A stretch of 49,977 nucleotides of DNA from Candidatus Polarisedimenticolaceae bacterium (GTDB lineage: Bacteria > Acidobacteriota > Polarisedimenticolia > Polarisedimenticolales > DASRJG01), in assembly GCA_036376135.1 (NCBI GenBank), contig DASVAW010000132.1, forward strand, positions 1 through 49,977. Direction: 5' to 3'. The notes under the pieces were generated by a model. The model was given only the letters and a program-made list of their open reading frames with translations, was not told where the DNA came from and searched no databases. A program made the position numbers and the translations under genes. Each line of letters opens with the position of its first letter. The first letter of the stretch is position 1. Of this stretch, positions 26,329 to 34,311 are shown piece by piece.

Positions 26329-26350
26329 CTGTCGCTTAACTGTCTGACAA
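26329..26350 (+). promoter_or_regulatory. Pho-box-like 11-bp direct repeat
   Basis: CTGTC occurs at 26329 and 26340, exactly 11 bp apart, with TTAA before the second copy. This is the spacing and core of the E. coli PhoB box (two CTGTCA-type units). It lies 67 bp upstream of the kinase-fusion start on one side and about 180 bp upstream of the small exported protein on the other. No PhoB is encoded in the window, so the binding protein is inferred. Confidence 0.35.
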
Positions 26351-26381
26351 CACTAATCTTGTTTTGCAATACCGGTTCGTT

Positions 26382-26399
26382 TGTCTCGTTATCGAGACA
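26382..26399. promoter_or_regulatory. Perfect inverted repeat, candidate operator
   Basis: TGTCTCG-TTAT-CGAGACA is a perfect 7-bp inverted repeat with a 4-bp AT spacer. A further half-site TGTCTCGTT occurs at 26293-26301. The dyad lies between the divergent kinase-fusion and small exported-protein genes and fits a dimeric repressor or activator site. It could equally form a weak hairpin in a transcript. Confidence 0.45.
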
Positions 26400-26532
26400 T
26401 GGCCTCTTGTCCCGGGTTGAACCGCGCCCGCGGCCGATCCGCGCGCACCTCCAGTCCTTTTCGCCGCAATCGGTCGACGATCGGGGCTCGGGAATCGTCT
26501 TTGCGGAGGAAGGGCGTGGGCTGGAGGTCAAC

Positions 26533-26988
26533 ATGAACACGATGCGTCGTCTCCTGTGGATCGTTTTCCTCGTCACCGCCGGCGCCGTCGCCTTCGCGTC
26601 GCTGGCCACTGCGGCCGAGACGCCGTGCGTGACGGCGGCCGTCGCGGCCCCGATCCGACTCCCGGACGGCTCCCTGCACGAAGGGGGCGAGCTCACGGTG
26701 TGCGACGTCCGCGCGCTCTCCCCGGTCGCGAGCTTCCATCGGATCTCGATCGACGGGCGGGCGGTGGGGATGTTCGTGAGCCGTCGCGGCGCGAGCGAAG
26801 CGGCCGCCGATTCGGCGCCGACGGTCCTCTTCGTCGACGACGACTCGGGAACGCTGGCGCTCGTGGGTTACGTCGTCTCGTCGTCGAGCGCGAGCACGTC
26901 CTTCCGGTTGGCGACCCCCCCGGCGGCGGTCGCGCGTCGCGGATCGGCCGCGGGGGCGGTGGTCGCGCTCGCCGCGTCCGCGCGATGA
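26533..26988 (+). CDS. Small exported protein of unknown function
   Basis: A 151-residue protein with a clear signal peptide (LLWIVFLVTAGAVAFASLATAAE) and a short mature region with two cysteines that could pair (TPCVTAAV, LTVCDVRAL). GGAGG lies 5 nt before the ATG, which is why this start was chosen. It is transcribed divergently from the giant kinase fusion across a 271-bp region with the operator-like repeats, so the fusion protein may control it. The sequence does not match a family I know. Confidence 0.7.
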   Translation: MNTMRRLLWIVFLVTAGAVAFASLATAAETPCVTAAVAAPIRLPDGSLHEGGELTVCDVRALSPVASFHRISIDGRAVGMFVSRRGASEAAADSAPTVLFVDDDSGTLALVGYVVSSSSASTSFRLATPPAAVARRGSAAGAVVALAASAR

Positions 26989-27152
26989 AACGCCCCGTGG
27001 AGGAGCCGCGCCCCGACCCCGATACGCTTTCCGGGTGGTCGGTCGAGGCGCGGCGACTCCTCCGGCTCCTCGAGGGCCCCGACGACGCGCAGGCGGGTCG
27101 CGTCGTCCCGTTCCGCCGCCCGGAGGACGAAACGCTCGAGCCACTTGCCTGA
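26985..27152 (+). CDS. Short coupled reading frame, 55 residues
   Basis: The ATG overlaps the stop of the exported-protein gene (ATGA), which favours coupled translation. The product is charged and Pro/Arg/Glu-rich (MKRPVEEPRPDPDTLSGWSV at the N terminus), with no membrane segment and no known motif. No independent ribosome site is visible. It could be a real small protein or a chance frame. Confidence 0.42.
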   Translation: MKRPVEEPRPDPDTLSGWSVEARRLLRLLEGPDDAQAGRVVPFRRPEDETLEPLA

Positions 27153-27188
27153 CGCCACCCCCGCCGCCACACTGCCGGCGTGCCCACC

Positions 27189-28121
27189 ATGGACGCGGAG
27201 CGGCGGCGGGGTCTGGCGCTCGCGCTCGCGGCATTCGGGTTCTGGGGGTTCGCGCCCCTCTACTTCAAGGCGATCCGCCATGTCGCCCCCCTCGACATCC
27301 TCGCCCATCGCGTCGTGTGGTCGGTGCCGTTCCTCGCGGCGCTGCTGTCCAGCGTGGGGACCTGGACCGGGGTGCGCGCCGCGATCGTCTCGAGGCGCAC
27401 GCTCGGCACCCTCGCCGTCACCGCGGTCCTCGTCTCGGTCAACTGGCTGACCTTCATCTACGGCGTGACGAGCGGCCGCATCCTCGACACGAGTCTCGGC
27501 TACTACATCAACCCGCTCGTCAACGTGCTGCTCGGTCTCGTGTTCCTCCGCGAGCGGCTGACCCGCCCCCAGGCGATCGCGGTGCTGCTCGCCGCCGCCG
27601 GGACGTTCTGGTTGACCGTTTCGCTGGGCCGCTTCCCCTGGATCGCGCTCACCCTCGCGTTGTCCTTCGGCGTCTACGGACTCCTTCGCCGGGGCGTCGC
27701 CGTCGACTCGATGGGCGCGTTGTTCGTCGAGACGACGCTGCTCTTCCCGGTCGCGTGCGGGTTCCTGGTCTGGCTCGGTCTGGCGGGGAGAGGGGCATTC
27801 GTCGCGGCCGGCCCCTCCACCTCCATCCTCCTCGCCTGCGCGGGCTTCGTCACGGCGATCCCGCTGATCTGGTTCGCGGGAGCCGCCAGACGCCTGCCGT
27901 TCTCGTGGGTGGGACTGTGCCAGTACCTCGCGCCGAGCCTGACGTTCCTCCTCGGCGTGTTCGTCTACGACGAACCGTTCACCGCGGCCCACGGCGTCGC
28001 GTTCGCGTGCATCTGGACGGCGCTCGCCCTCTTCAGCGCGGACCTCGTCCGCAGCGCCCGACTCAGCCGTGATTCGCGCGATCCAGCTCCATCTGGAGCT
28101 GCTGGTGGGCCCGGTCGTTGA
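27189..28121 (+). CDS. rarD: RarD/EamA-family permease
   Basis: A 310-residue inner-membrane transporter of the drug/metabolite superfamily with about ten helices in two EamA halves. Typical RarD features are GFWGFAPLYFKAIRHVAPLDILAHRVVWSVPFL at the start (given here as GFWGFAPLYFK and ILAHRVVWS) and the central VNWLTFIYGVTSGRILDTSLGYYINPL region (VNWLTFIYGVTS, LGYYINPL). RarD proteins were first linked to chloramphenicol sensitivity; the real substrate is unclear. ATG 27189 is used, and a GTG three codons upstream is possible. The last 59 bp overlap the convergent antiporter gene. Confidence 0.93.
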   Translation: MDAERRRGLALALAAFGFWGFAPLYFKAIRHVAPLDILAHRVVWSVPFLAALLSSVGTWTGVRAAIVSRRTLGTLAVTAVLVSVNWLTFIYGVTSGRILDTSLGYYINPLVNVLLGLVFLRERLTRPQAIAVLLAAAGTFWLTVSLGRFPWIALTLALSFGVYGLLRRGVAVDSMGALFVETTLLFPVACGFLVWLGLAGRGAFVAAGPSTSILLACAGFVTAIPLIWFAGAARRLPFSWVGLCQYLAPSLTFLLGVFVYDEPFTAAHGVAFACIWTALALFSADLVRSARLSRDSRDPAPSGAAGGPGR

Positions 28122-29628
28122 GCGCCCCGCCGTCGCGAAGACGCAACAGCTCGGCGGCCTGGGCCCGGTAGACCTCGCGGCGCACGTCGGCGGCGACCGC
28201 GAGGCGCCGTTCCGCGCGCGTCCTTTCGGTCGCGTCGGTGTCCTTCAGCGTCGCCAGCTCGTCGCTCATCGCGTCGCGGAGGCGATACACCGCGATCGGA
28301 CAGCTTTCCTCCGTGCAGTAGGCGTCGAGGCGGGCGATTCCCGCGGCGAGCATCGCTTCGCGCGCGGCCCGCACCTCGGCGTCCGACGGATCCTCGGCCG
28401 AGACCCCGAGCGCGCGCACCAGCGGCCCCAGGGTCAGCCCCTGCCCGACGAGGGTCACCAGGATCACCACGAGCGTGCACGCCACGATCTGCTCCCGCCC
28501 GGGGAACGGCGTCCCGTCCGCGAGCAGCGGCGGGATGGACAGCGCCGCCGCCAGCGAGACCGCGCCGCGCACCCCGCACCAAGCGGCGATGAGGACGTAG
28601 CGCGGCGGCGGATAACCCTGCTCCAGGCGCCGCAGCCGTTCGGAGAGGATCAGGGGCACGTAGGCGCCCGGGAACACCCACGCGAACCGCGACGCGATCA
28701 CGACGAGCGCCACGATGAGGGCGCTGCCGATCAGCCCCGGCATCGTCGTCAGGGCGTCGCTCAGGCGGTGGGGGGTCTCGAGGCCGACGAAGAGGAACAT
28801 CAGGGCGTTGAGCAGGAAAACGAGCTGGCCCCAGACGGCGTACAACTCGACGCGGCTCTCCGGCGCGATCACGTGTTCCCGCCAGGACGCGACGAACCCC
28901 GCGATCACGACCGCGAGCACCCCCGACGCCCCGACCGTCTCGGCGACGAAGTAGGCGACGTAGGGCGCGAGGAGCGAGAGGGTGACCAGGATCTCGGTTC
29001 CGCGGGCCCTGCAGTTGAGCCACGCCGCCCCGAGACCGACGGCGACGCCGACGGCGACGCCCAGCCCCGCGATGCTTGCGAAGCGGATCCCGATCTCCCC
29101 CGCCTCGAACATCCCGGAGGCGACGACGACGGTGGCGAGGCTCACCCCGAGCAGGCCGGTCGCGTCGTTGACGAGGCTCTCGCCGCCGAGGATCGCCGTC
29201 GCGCGCCGTGTGATCCTCAGGCGCTCGAGCACCGCGTGCACCGCGACGGTGTCGGTCGGCGACACGATCGCGCCGAGGAGGAAACAGGCCGCCCAGGGGA
29301 GCTCCGGCATCAGCATCTTGGCGACGACGCCGACGGTGACGATCGTGAACGCGACGAGCCCGATCGCGAGCTGGAGGATCGGCCGCAGCCAGCGACGGAA
29401 GTCGATCCACGAGGCGTTCCACGCGTCGGCGTACAGCAGGGGCGGGAGGAACACCGCCAGCACGATCCCGGGCTCGATCTCCGGCGCGGCCAGTCCCGGG
29501 AACAGCGACCAGGCGAACCCCGCGACCGCGAGAAGGACGGGGACGGGGAACTCGAGGCGGCGCCCGGCCCAGGCGACCGCGGCGATCACGGCGAGGACGA
29601 AGAGGATGGAGGGAAGAACGTGGGCCAT
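28063..29628 (-). CDS. Na+/H+ antiporter (CPA1/NhaP type)
   Basis: A 521-residue monovalent cation/proton antiporter of the inner membrane. About twelve helices fill residues 1-400, with LPPLLYADAW near the start, the ion-binding-type motif GAIVSPTDTVAVHAVL and GESLVNDATGLLG, all typical of the NhaP/CPA1 family. The C-terminal about 120 residues are cytoplasmic and helical (ERTRAERRLAVAADVRREVY). It exchanges Na+ (or K+) for H+ in pH and salt homeostasis. Its 3' end overlaps rarD. Confidence 0.94.
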   Translation of the reverse strand: MAHVLPSILFVLAVIAAVAWAGRRLEFPVPVLLAVAGFAWSLFPGLAAPEIEPGIVLAVFLPPLLYADAWNASWIDFRRWLRPILQLAIGLVAFTIVTVGVVAKMLMPELPWAACFLLGAIVSPTDTVAVHAVLERLRITRRATAILGGESLVNDATGLLGVSLATVVVASGMFEAGEIGIRFASIAGLGVAVGVAVGLGAAWLNCRARGTEILVTLSLLAPYVAYFVAETVGASGVLAVVIAGFVASWREHVIAPESRVELYAVWGQLVFLLNALMFLFVGLETPHRLSDALTTMPGLIGSALIVALVVIASRFAWVFPGAYVPLILSERLRRLEQGYPPPRYVLIAAWCGVRGAVSLAAALSIPPLLADGTPFPGREQIVACTLVVILVTLVGQGLTLGPLVRALGVSAEDPSDAEVRAAREAMLAAGIARLDAYCTEESCPIAVYRLRDAMSDELATLKDTDATERTRAERRLAVAADVRREVYRAQAAELLRLRDGGALNDRAHQQLQMELDRANHG

Positions 29629-29664
29629 CGGCGGATTATCGGCGAGCCGAAACGGTGCGCACCC

Positions 29665-30144
29665 TCATTCCGTCCAGCCCGACGCCGGCCCCTGCCGGAC
29701 GAACTCGATCTTCATGAACGGTTGCCACGCGTCGCCCTCGCGCTTCTCCGTGGTGGCGACGTAGCCGTCGGCCGTCCGGGTCCACGTGCTCCGCAGCACC
29801 CTGTCGCCCGCTTTCTCGTCGGGGAACCGCAGCCCGTCGGCCGTCGGCTCGATCGTTCCGCGCATCGTGCTCCCGAGGCTGTTGAAGTAGGTGAACTCGA
29901 GTTTCCCGGAGGCCTTGTCGTGGCCGAGGATCGTCTCGCCGGAGTACGGCCCCGCGCCGTCGATGACGCGGTGGCGGCTGCGGAGGAACTTCCCGCCCAG
30001 CATCGGCTCGTAACAGACGAGGTCCTTCGTCTTCCCGTCGGCGAAGGTCCCAAGGAAGCAGGACCCCGCGAGGAAGTCGAGGGGAGCGAGGGCGGGAGCC
30101 GCGGTGGACGCGGCGGCGGCAAGCAGGACGACGAGGGCGTACAT
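29665..30144 (-). CDS. Exported DUF1579-like (lipocalin-type) protein
   Basis: A 159-residue protein with a signal peptide (YALVVLLAAAASTAAPALA) and the pattern LDFLAGSCFLGTF ... LGGKFLRSRHRV ... GHDKASGKLEFTYFNSLGS, which resembles DUF1579 and related small beta-barrel proteins. GGGAGG lies upstream of the ATG. It may bind a hydrophobic ligand in the periplasm, but no ligand residues can be read. It lies 36 nt after the antiporter start on the same strand, i.e. just upstream in transcription order. Confidence 0.75.
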   Translation of the reverse strand: MYALVVLLAAAASTAAPALAPLDFLAGSCFLGTFADGKTKDLVCYEPMLGGKFLRSRHRVIDGAGPYSGETILGHDKASGKLEFTYFNSLGSTMRGTIEPTADGLRFPDEKAGDRVLRSTWTRTADGYVATTEKREGDAWQPFMKIEFVRQGPASGWTE

Positions 30145-30204
30145 GGGACCTCCCGGCAATCGCGTGGATTGTAGGCCGCTCGGGCCGCGTATGATCCGGT
30201 CCTC

Positions 30205-31662
30205 ATGCTTCCGGCCCTCTTCCTCTGCCTCGCCCCTCCGCTCGTCGTCGGCCTGCACGGCGTCGGCGTTCCGGTCCCCGTCGGGATCGCGTCGACGCTC
30301 CTTCTCTCGGCCCTGATCGGCTGGCGGCGGCGCGAGCTCCTCGAGATTCCCTGGTCGCGCGTCGCGCGCCACCCGCTGGCGGGAGCGGTGTGGGCGATCG
30401 CCTTCGCCTTGGCGGTGGTCCAGGTGGGCCGTGTCAGCGTCTACATGGACGACGTCGCGCGTCCGGAGTTCTCGGCCCACCCCGGGGACCCGTTCCGCGT
30501 GGAGCACTGCTGCCTCACCGCCTACGCGGAGGCGGCGCGTCTGGCCGCCGAAGGGCGCCCGGACCTGTATGACGCGAACCTCTACCGCCCCGGCGGCGTC
30601 CCCCGGCGGATCGGCCCGCTCACGGTCGACATGTACCACTACCCGCCGCCCTTCCTCCTGCTCCCGGGCGCGGTGCGTCTGGTGGCGACCGATTTCTTCG
30701 AGTTCCGGCGGGTGTGGTTCGCGATCCAGGCGCTGGTGCTGCTCGCGGCGCTGCTCCTGCTCGCGCGCTGGATCGGCGGGGAGACCGGACGCGACGTGGC
30801 GCTCGCCGCGGCGCTCGTGGGCGCATCCCCGCAGACCGCGTGGGCGCTGCAGATGGGGAACTTCCAGATCACCGCGATCCCGGCCGCCCTGCTCGGGCTC
30901 GCCTGGGCGCAGTCCCGCCCGCTCCCCGGATCGGCGATGCTCGCGTGGGCGACGGGGGCGAAGATGTTCCCGGCGATGCTCGTCGTGCACGTCGTCGCGA
31001 CGCGCCGATGGAGGCTCGTCGCGTGGATCGCCGGAGCGGGGATCGCGATCGCGGCGTTCACCGCCGCGGTCTACGGCCCCGACCTCTTCGTCCAGTTCGT
31101 CCGCGACGAGATGCCGCAGCTCGCCGACGGCTCGGCGTTCCCGATGACGGAGAAGCTGCGCACGATCCCGTTGAATTTCTCGATCTACGGCCTCGCGAAG
31201 AAACTCAACCTGCTCGGGGTCGAAGCGATCGACGTCCAGGCCGCGAAACGCGTCGCGCAGCTCTACGCGCTGCTCCTCGCGGGGCTCGCGGCATGGGCCG
31301 GATGGGTCGGCCGGGCGGTCGGGCTCCCCACGCAGGGCGCCGGGCGCCTGCGCCTCGCCGCGATGTGGCTGGCGATCCTCAACCTCGCCTCGTTCGCCGG
31401 ACCGTTCGTCGGCGGCGGGTACGGGAACGTCGGGACGACGTGGCTGCTCAGCCTGCTCGTCGCCGGGGGGACCACGGCGGCACGACGCTTCGGGTGGCTC
31501 GCCGTCACGGTCGTCGTCGCCGGGCACGTGCTCCTCGTTCCTTCCTCCGGCATGGGCCTCGACCCGACGCCGGCGATTCTCTGGACGTCGGTGCTCGGTC
31601 AGCTCGGCGCGATCGGCGTGAACGTTTGGGCGGTATTCTCGTGGGTCCGGAGGCGACCGTGA
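30205..31662 (+). CDS. GT87-like polytopic membrane glycosyltransferase (DUF2029)
   Basis: A 485-residue membrane protein with about eleven helices. The sequence YHYPPPFLLLPG following a first long loop, and MGNFQITAIPAALLGLAWA, match the pattern of GT87/DUF2029 proteins, which use polyprenyl-phosphate mannose as donor in actinobacteria. The loop with YMDDVARPEF contains acidic residues as in GT-C catalytic loops. Start ATG 30205. It is coupled by GTGA overlap to the PH-domain gene. Substrate and acceptor unknown. Confidence 0.82.
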   Translation: MLPALFLCLAPPLVVGLHGVGVPVPVGIASTLLLSALIGWRRRELLEIPWSRVARHPLAGAVWAIAFALAVVQVGRVSVYMDDVARPEFSAHPGDPFRVEHCCLTAYAEAARLAAEGRPDLYDANLYRPGGVPRRIGPLTVDMYHYPPPFLLLPGAVRLVATDFFEFRRVWFAIQALVLLAALLLLARWIGGETGRDVALAAALVGASPQTAWALQMGNFQITAIPAALLGLAWAQSRPLPGSAMLAWATGAKMFPAMLVVHVVATRRWRLVAWIAGAGIAIAAFTAAVYGPDLFVQFVRDEMPQLADGSAFPMTEKLRTIPLNFSIYGLAKKLNLLGVEAIDVQAAKRVAQLYALLLAGLAAWAGWVGRAVGLPTQGAGRLRLAAMWLAILNLASFAGPFVGGGYGNVGTTWLLSLLVAGGTTAARRFGWLAVTVVVAGHVLLVPSSGMGLDPTPAILWTSVLGQLGAIGVNVWAVFSWVRRRP

Positions 31663-32162
31663 TCTTCGACATCGAGCGTCCCGATCCGAAGCTGCTGACG
31701 TATTACGTGCTCTCGTGCCTGCTGACCGGGCCGCTGTTCTTCATCCTGATCGTCCCGAACTACTTCCGGTACCACACGATGCGATTCCGGTTCGACGACG
31801 AGGGGATCTCCATGCGCTGGGGGATCCTCTTCCGCCGCGAGATCCACCTGACCTACGCGCGCATCCAGGACATCCACCTCGTCAGCAACTTCGTGGAGCG
31901 GTGGCTGGGCCTGGCCAGGATCCAGATCCAGACGGCGTCGGGAAGCTCGAAGGCCGAGATGACGCTGGAGGGGATCCTGCAGTACGAGCGGGTCCGCGAC
32001 TTCATCTACTCGAAGATGCGCGGGTTCAGGTCCGGCGGGGTGTCCGCGCCGGCCCACCCGGACACATCGCACGCCGAAGCCATCGCGCCGATCCTGAAGG
32101 AGATCGCCTCCGAGCTGCGCGCCATCCGCGCGCGCCTCGAAGGAGGCGCCGACCGTGTATGA
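31659..32162 (+). CDS. Bacterial PH-domain membrane protein (YdbS-like)
   Basis: A 167-residue protein: two close hydrophobic segments (LTYYVLSCLLTGPLFFILIV) followed by a bacterial PH domain (FRFDDEGISMRWGILFRRE, LTYARIQDIHLVSNFVERWL, IQIQTASGSSKAE). The tail (EIASELRAIRARLEGG) is helical. The GTG start has GGAGG 5 nt upstream and overlaps the previous stop (GTGA). It is probably a membrane-anchored partner of the next PH protein. Confidence 0.85.
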   Translation: MIFDIERPDPKLLTYYVLSCLLTGPLFFILIVPNYFRYHTMRFRFDDEGISMRWGILFRREIHLTYARIQDIHLVSNFVERWLGLARIQIQTASGSSKAEMTLEGILQYERVRDFIYSKMRGFRSGGVSAPAHPDTSHAEAIAPILKEIASELRAIRARLEGGADRV

Positions 32163-32949
32163 GAGCCTGAAGGCGGTTCTCCTCCGCCTGCTGAAGGTGC
32201 CGCCGGAGCCGCACGCCCCCTCGGGCTCGCCGGGGAGCGTCAAGGTCTTTCGCGCGGGGCGCAACTACTATCGGTACAAGCTCGTGTTGTGGGCGATCCG
32301 CCAGCTCGGCGCCGTGGTCGGCGCGGTCGTCGTGCTCGTCTCCGTCGGCGAGGCGATGGAAAGGGGCGCGGCCAAGGCGAAGGCGAAGCTCGAGGCGGAA
32401 CCGGACCGGGCCTTCATCGCCCGCCACTTCGACACGGCGCAGACCCTGTTCGAGATCTTCGAGATCGCCGGCGTCGGCTTCCTCCTCGTGCAGATGCCGT
32501 TCACGTTCGCCGCGGTGCGCCTGGACTACGAGATGCGCTGGTACGTGACGACCGACCGGAGCCTGCGCATCCGCGAGGGGATCGTCACCGTGCGCGAGAT
32601 GACCCTCACCTTCGGCAACGTCCAGAACGTGTCGGTGCGCCAGGGGCCGCTGCAGCGCCTGCTCGGCCTCGCCGACGTGGTCGTCGAGACGGCGGGGGGC
32701 GGCGGATCGCGGTCGGCGGACTCGCACGAGGCCGGGCCGTCGCTCCACGAGGGGTACCTGCGCGGCGTCGACAACGCGGAGGCCGTGCGCGACGCGATCC
32801 TCGAGCGGCTGCGGCGTCTCAAGGACGCGGGGCTCGGGGATCCCGAAGACCCGGTCGCCGAGTCCAGCGCCGTCGACGACGTCGCGGCGGCGCGGGAGGT
32901 CCTCGACGAGGTCCGGGCGTTGAGGCGCGCGCTGGCGACGCGCTCCTGA
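32155..32949 (+). CDS. Second PH-domain membrane protein
   Basis: A 264-residue protein with two predicted membrane segments (about 45-65 and 98-122) and a PH-type domain (DRSLRIREGIVTVREMTLTFGNVQNVSVRQGPLQRLLGLADV, seen as SLRIREGIVTVRE and NVQNVSVRQGPL). The C-terminal 60 residues are charged and helical. GTG start with GGAGG 9 nt upstream; it overlaps the preceding gene by 8 nt. Two adjacent PH genes recall the YdbS/YdbT pair. Function not known. Confidence 0.85.
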   Translation: MYESLKAVLLRLLKVPPEPHAPSGSPGSVKVFRAGRNYYRYKLVLWAIRQLGAVVGAVVVLVSVGEAMERGAAKAKAKLEAEPDRAFIARHFDTAQTLFEIFEIAGVGFLLVQMPFTFAAVRLDYEMRWYVTTDRSLRIREGIVTVREMTLTFGNVQNVSVRQGPLQRLLGLADVVVETAGGGGSRSADSHEAGPSLHEGYLRGVDNAEAVRDAILERLRRLKDAGLGDPEDPVAESSAVDDVAAAREVLDEVRALRRALATRS

Positions 32950-33077
32950 GGCCTCCGCGGTAGGGATTCGCCCCATGGCCGGGCCGAACCGCCCCGCCGA
33001 TCATGCCCACCGGCCGGCACTCGTCTTCGGGGTCTCCGTGCGCCCCCCGCGATTGCCATTTCCCATGAGGTGCGGCC

Positions 33078-34127
33078 ATGAACGTGTTCTTGAAACTCGG
33101 AACGATCGCTGTGATGACCGGGACCCTGGCGGTCGCCGCGGATACGAAACAACCGTACCGCCCCGACCCGTGGATCACGACGAAGACCAAGCTCGCTCTC
33201 TACACCGCCGAGGACGTCTCGGGAACCAGCATCAACGTGGACACCTTCAACGGGCGGGTGACCCTGCACGGCAAGGTCGAAACGGCCGCCGAGCGGACGC
33301 GCGCGGAGGAAATCGCAAAGCGAATCGAAGGCGTCCTGGGGGTGCGCAACCTGGTGCAGGTCGTTCCCGGCACGAAGAAGAAGTCCGTGAAGTTCGAGGA
33401 TGCGGTCGTCGCCGATCGCGTGAAGCTCGCGCTGGACTCCGATGCGGCCCTGAAGGACAGTCAGGTCCGCGTCGCGTCGGTGAACAACGGCGTCGTCCTG
33501 CTCGACGGGAAGGCCTCGAGCCTGTCGGCCCATCTGCGCGCCGTCCGGGTCGCGACCCGCGTCGAGGGCGTGAACCGCGTCGCCAGCGAGGTGAAGAGCC
33601 CCGAGGTGTTGTCGGATCGGGAGATCCGGATGGAAGAGGAGGCCGCGCAGAAGGCCCCCGCCCCGAGCACCGGCACGGGCTCGACCTTCTTGGACATGTG
33701 GATCACCACCTCGTCCAAGGCGCGGCTGCTCGCCGACGGCGACACGCCGGCGATGGACATCAACGTGGACACCGACGACGGCGTGGTGACGCTTTTCGGC
33801 GTCGTCCCGACGGAAGGTTCCAAAGCGGCGGCGGAGGCCGAGGTGTGGAAGGTGTCGGGCGTGAAGAAGGTGGACAACGCCCTGCAGGTGGTTCCCTCGA
33901 AGGACCAGAAGGCCGTCGAGGTGCGGGATGCCGACGCCGTGACGGACGCGAAGGCGGCCCTCGCGGAGAAGGCCGCGTTCAAGGACGTCTCCGTCGACGT
34001 CAAGAACGGCGCGGCGAGGCTCACGGGAACCGTGGCGAATCAGGCCGACTGGCTCATGGCCGCGGTGACGGTCCGCTCGAGCCCCGGGATCCGCTCCGTC
34101 AACAATGACCTCAAGGTGAAGCCCTAG
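33078..34127 (+). CDS. Exported protein with four BON domains
   Basis: A 349-residue exported protein (signal LKLGTIAVMTGTLAVAAD). Four BON domains, about 60-70 residues each, are seen: WITTKTKLALY... at about 32, VVADRVKLAL at about 110, MWITTSSKARL at about 212 and VTDAKAALAEKAAF at about 288, each ending in a turn like GVLGVRNLVQVV / GVKKVDNALQVV / GIRSVNNDLKV. BON domains bind phospholipid membranes and occur in OsmY and secretins. This looks like an OsmY-type periplasmic stress protein expanded by duplication. Confidence 0.9.
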   Translation: MNVFLKLGTIAVMTGTLAVAADTKQPYRPDPWITTKTKLALYTAEDVSGTSINVDTFNGRVTLHGKVETAAERTRAEEIAKRIEGVLGVRNLVQVVPGTKKKSVKFEDAVVADRVKLALDSDAALKDSQVRVASVNNGVVLLDGKASSLSAHLRAVRVATRVEGVNRVASEVKSPEVLSDREIRMEEEAAQKAPAPSTGTGSTFLDMWITTSSKARLLADGDTPAMDINVDTDDGVVTLFGVVPTEGSKAAAEAEVWKVSGVKKVDNALQVVPSKDQKAVEVRDADAVTDAKAALAEKAAFKDVSVDVKNGAARLTGTVANQADWLMAAVTVRSSPGIRSVNNDLKVKP

Positions 34128-34311
34128 GCCTCGGGCCCTTCGTCGTCGGCGCCGTCCTTCGGGTCGGCGTCGGCGGCCGGGGGGACGGTGGGTCGGGCGC
34201 TGTAATCTCGCCGGCTGTTCCGGCCCTTGTCACGCGATTATCACCCGTTCCGGTAGCGCCGTCCCGGTCCTTGCCCGTATAGGACAGCCGGCCGCCCCGG
34301 AGGATGACCCT
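34128..34311. promoter_or_regulatory. Intergenic leader of the sugar-dehydrogenase-like gene
   Basis: These 184 bp contain TTGTCA followed by an AT-richer stretch (TTGTCACGCGATTATCACCC) and, closer to the gene, GTATAGGAC, a reasonable -10-like element. GGAGG precedes the TTG start by 8 nt. A promoter is likely but its exact elements are not settled. Confidence 0.3.
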
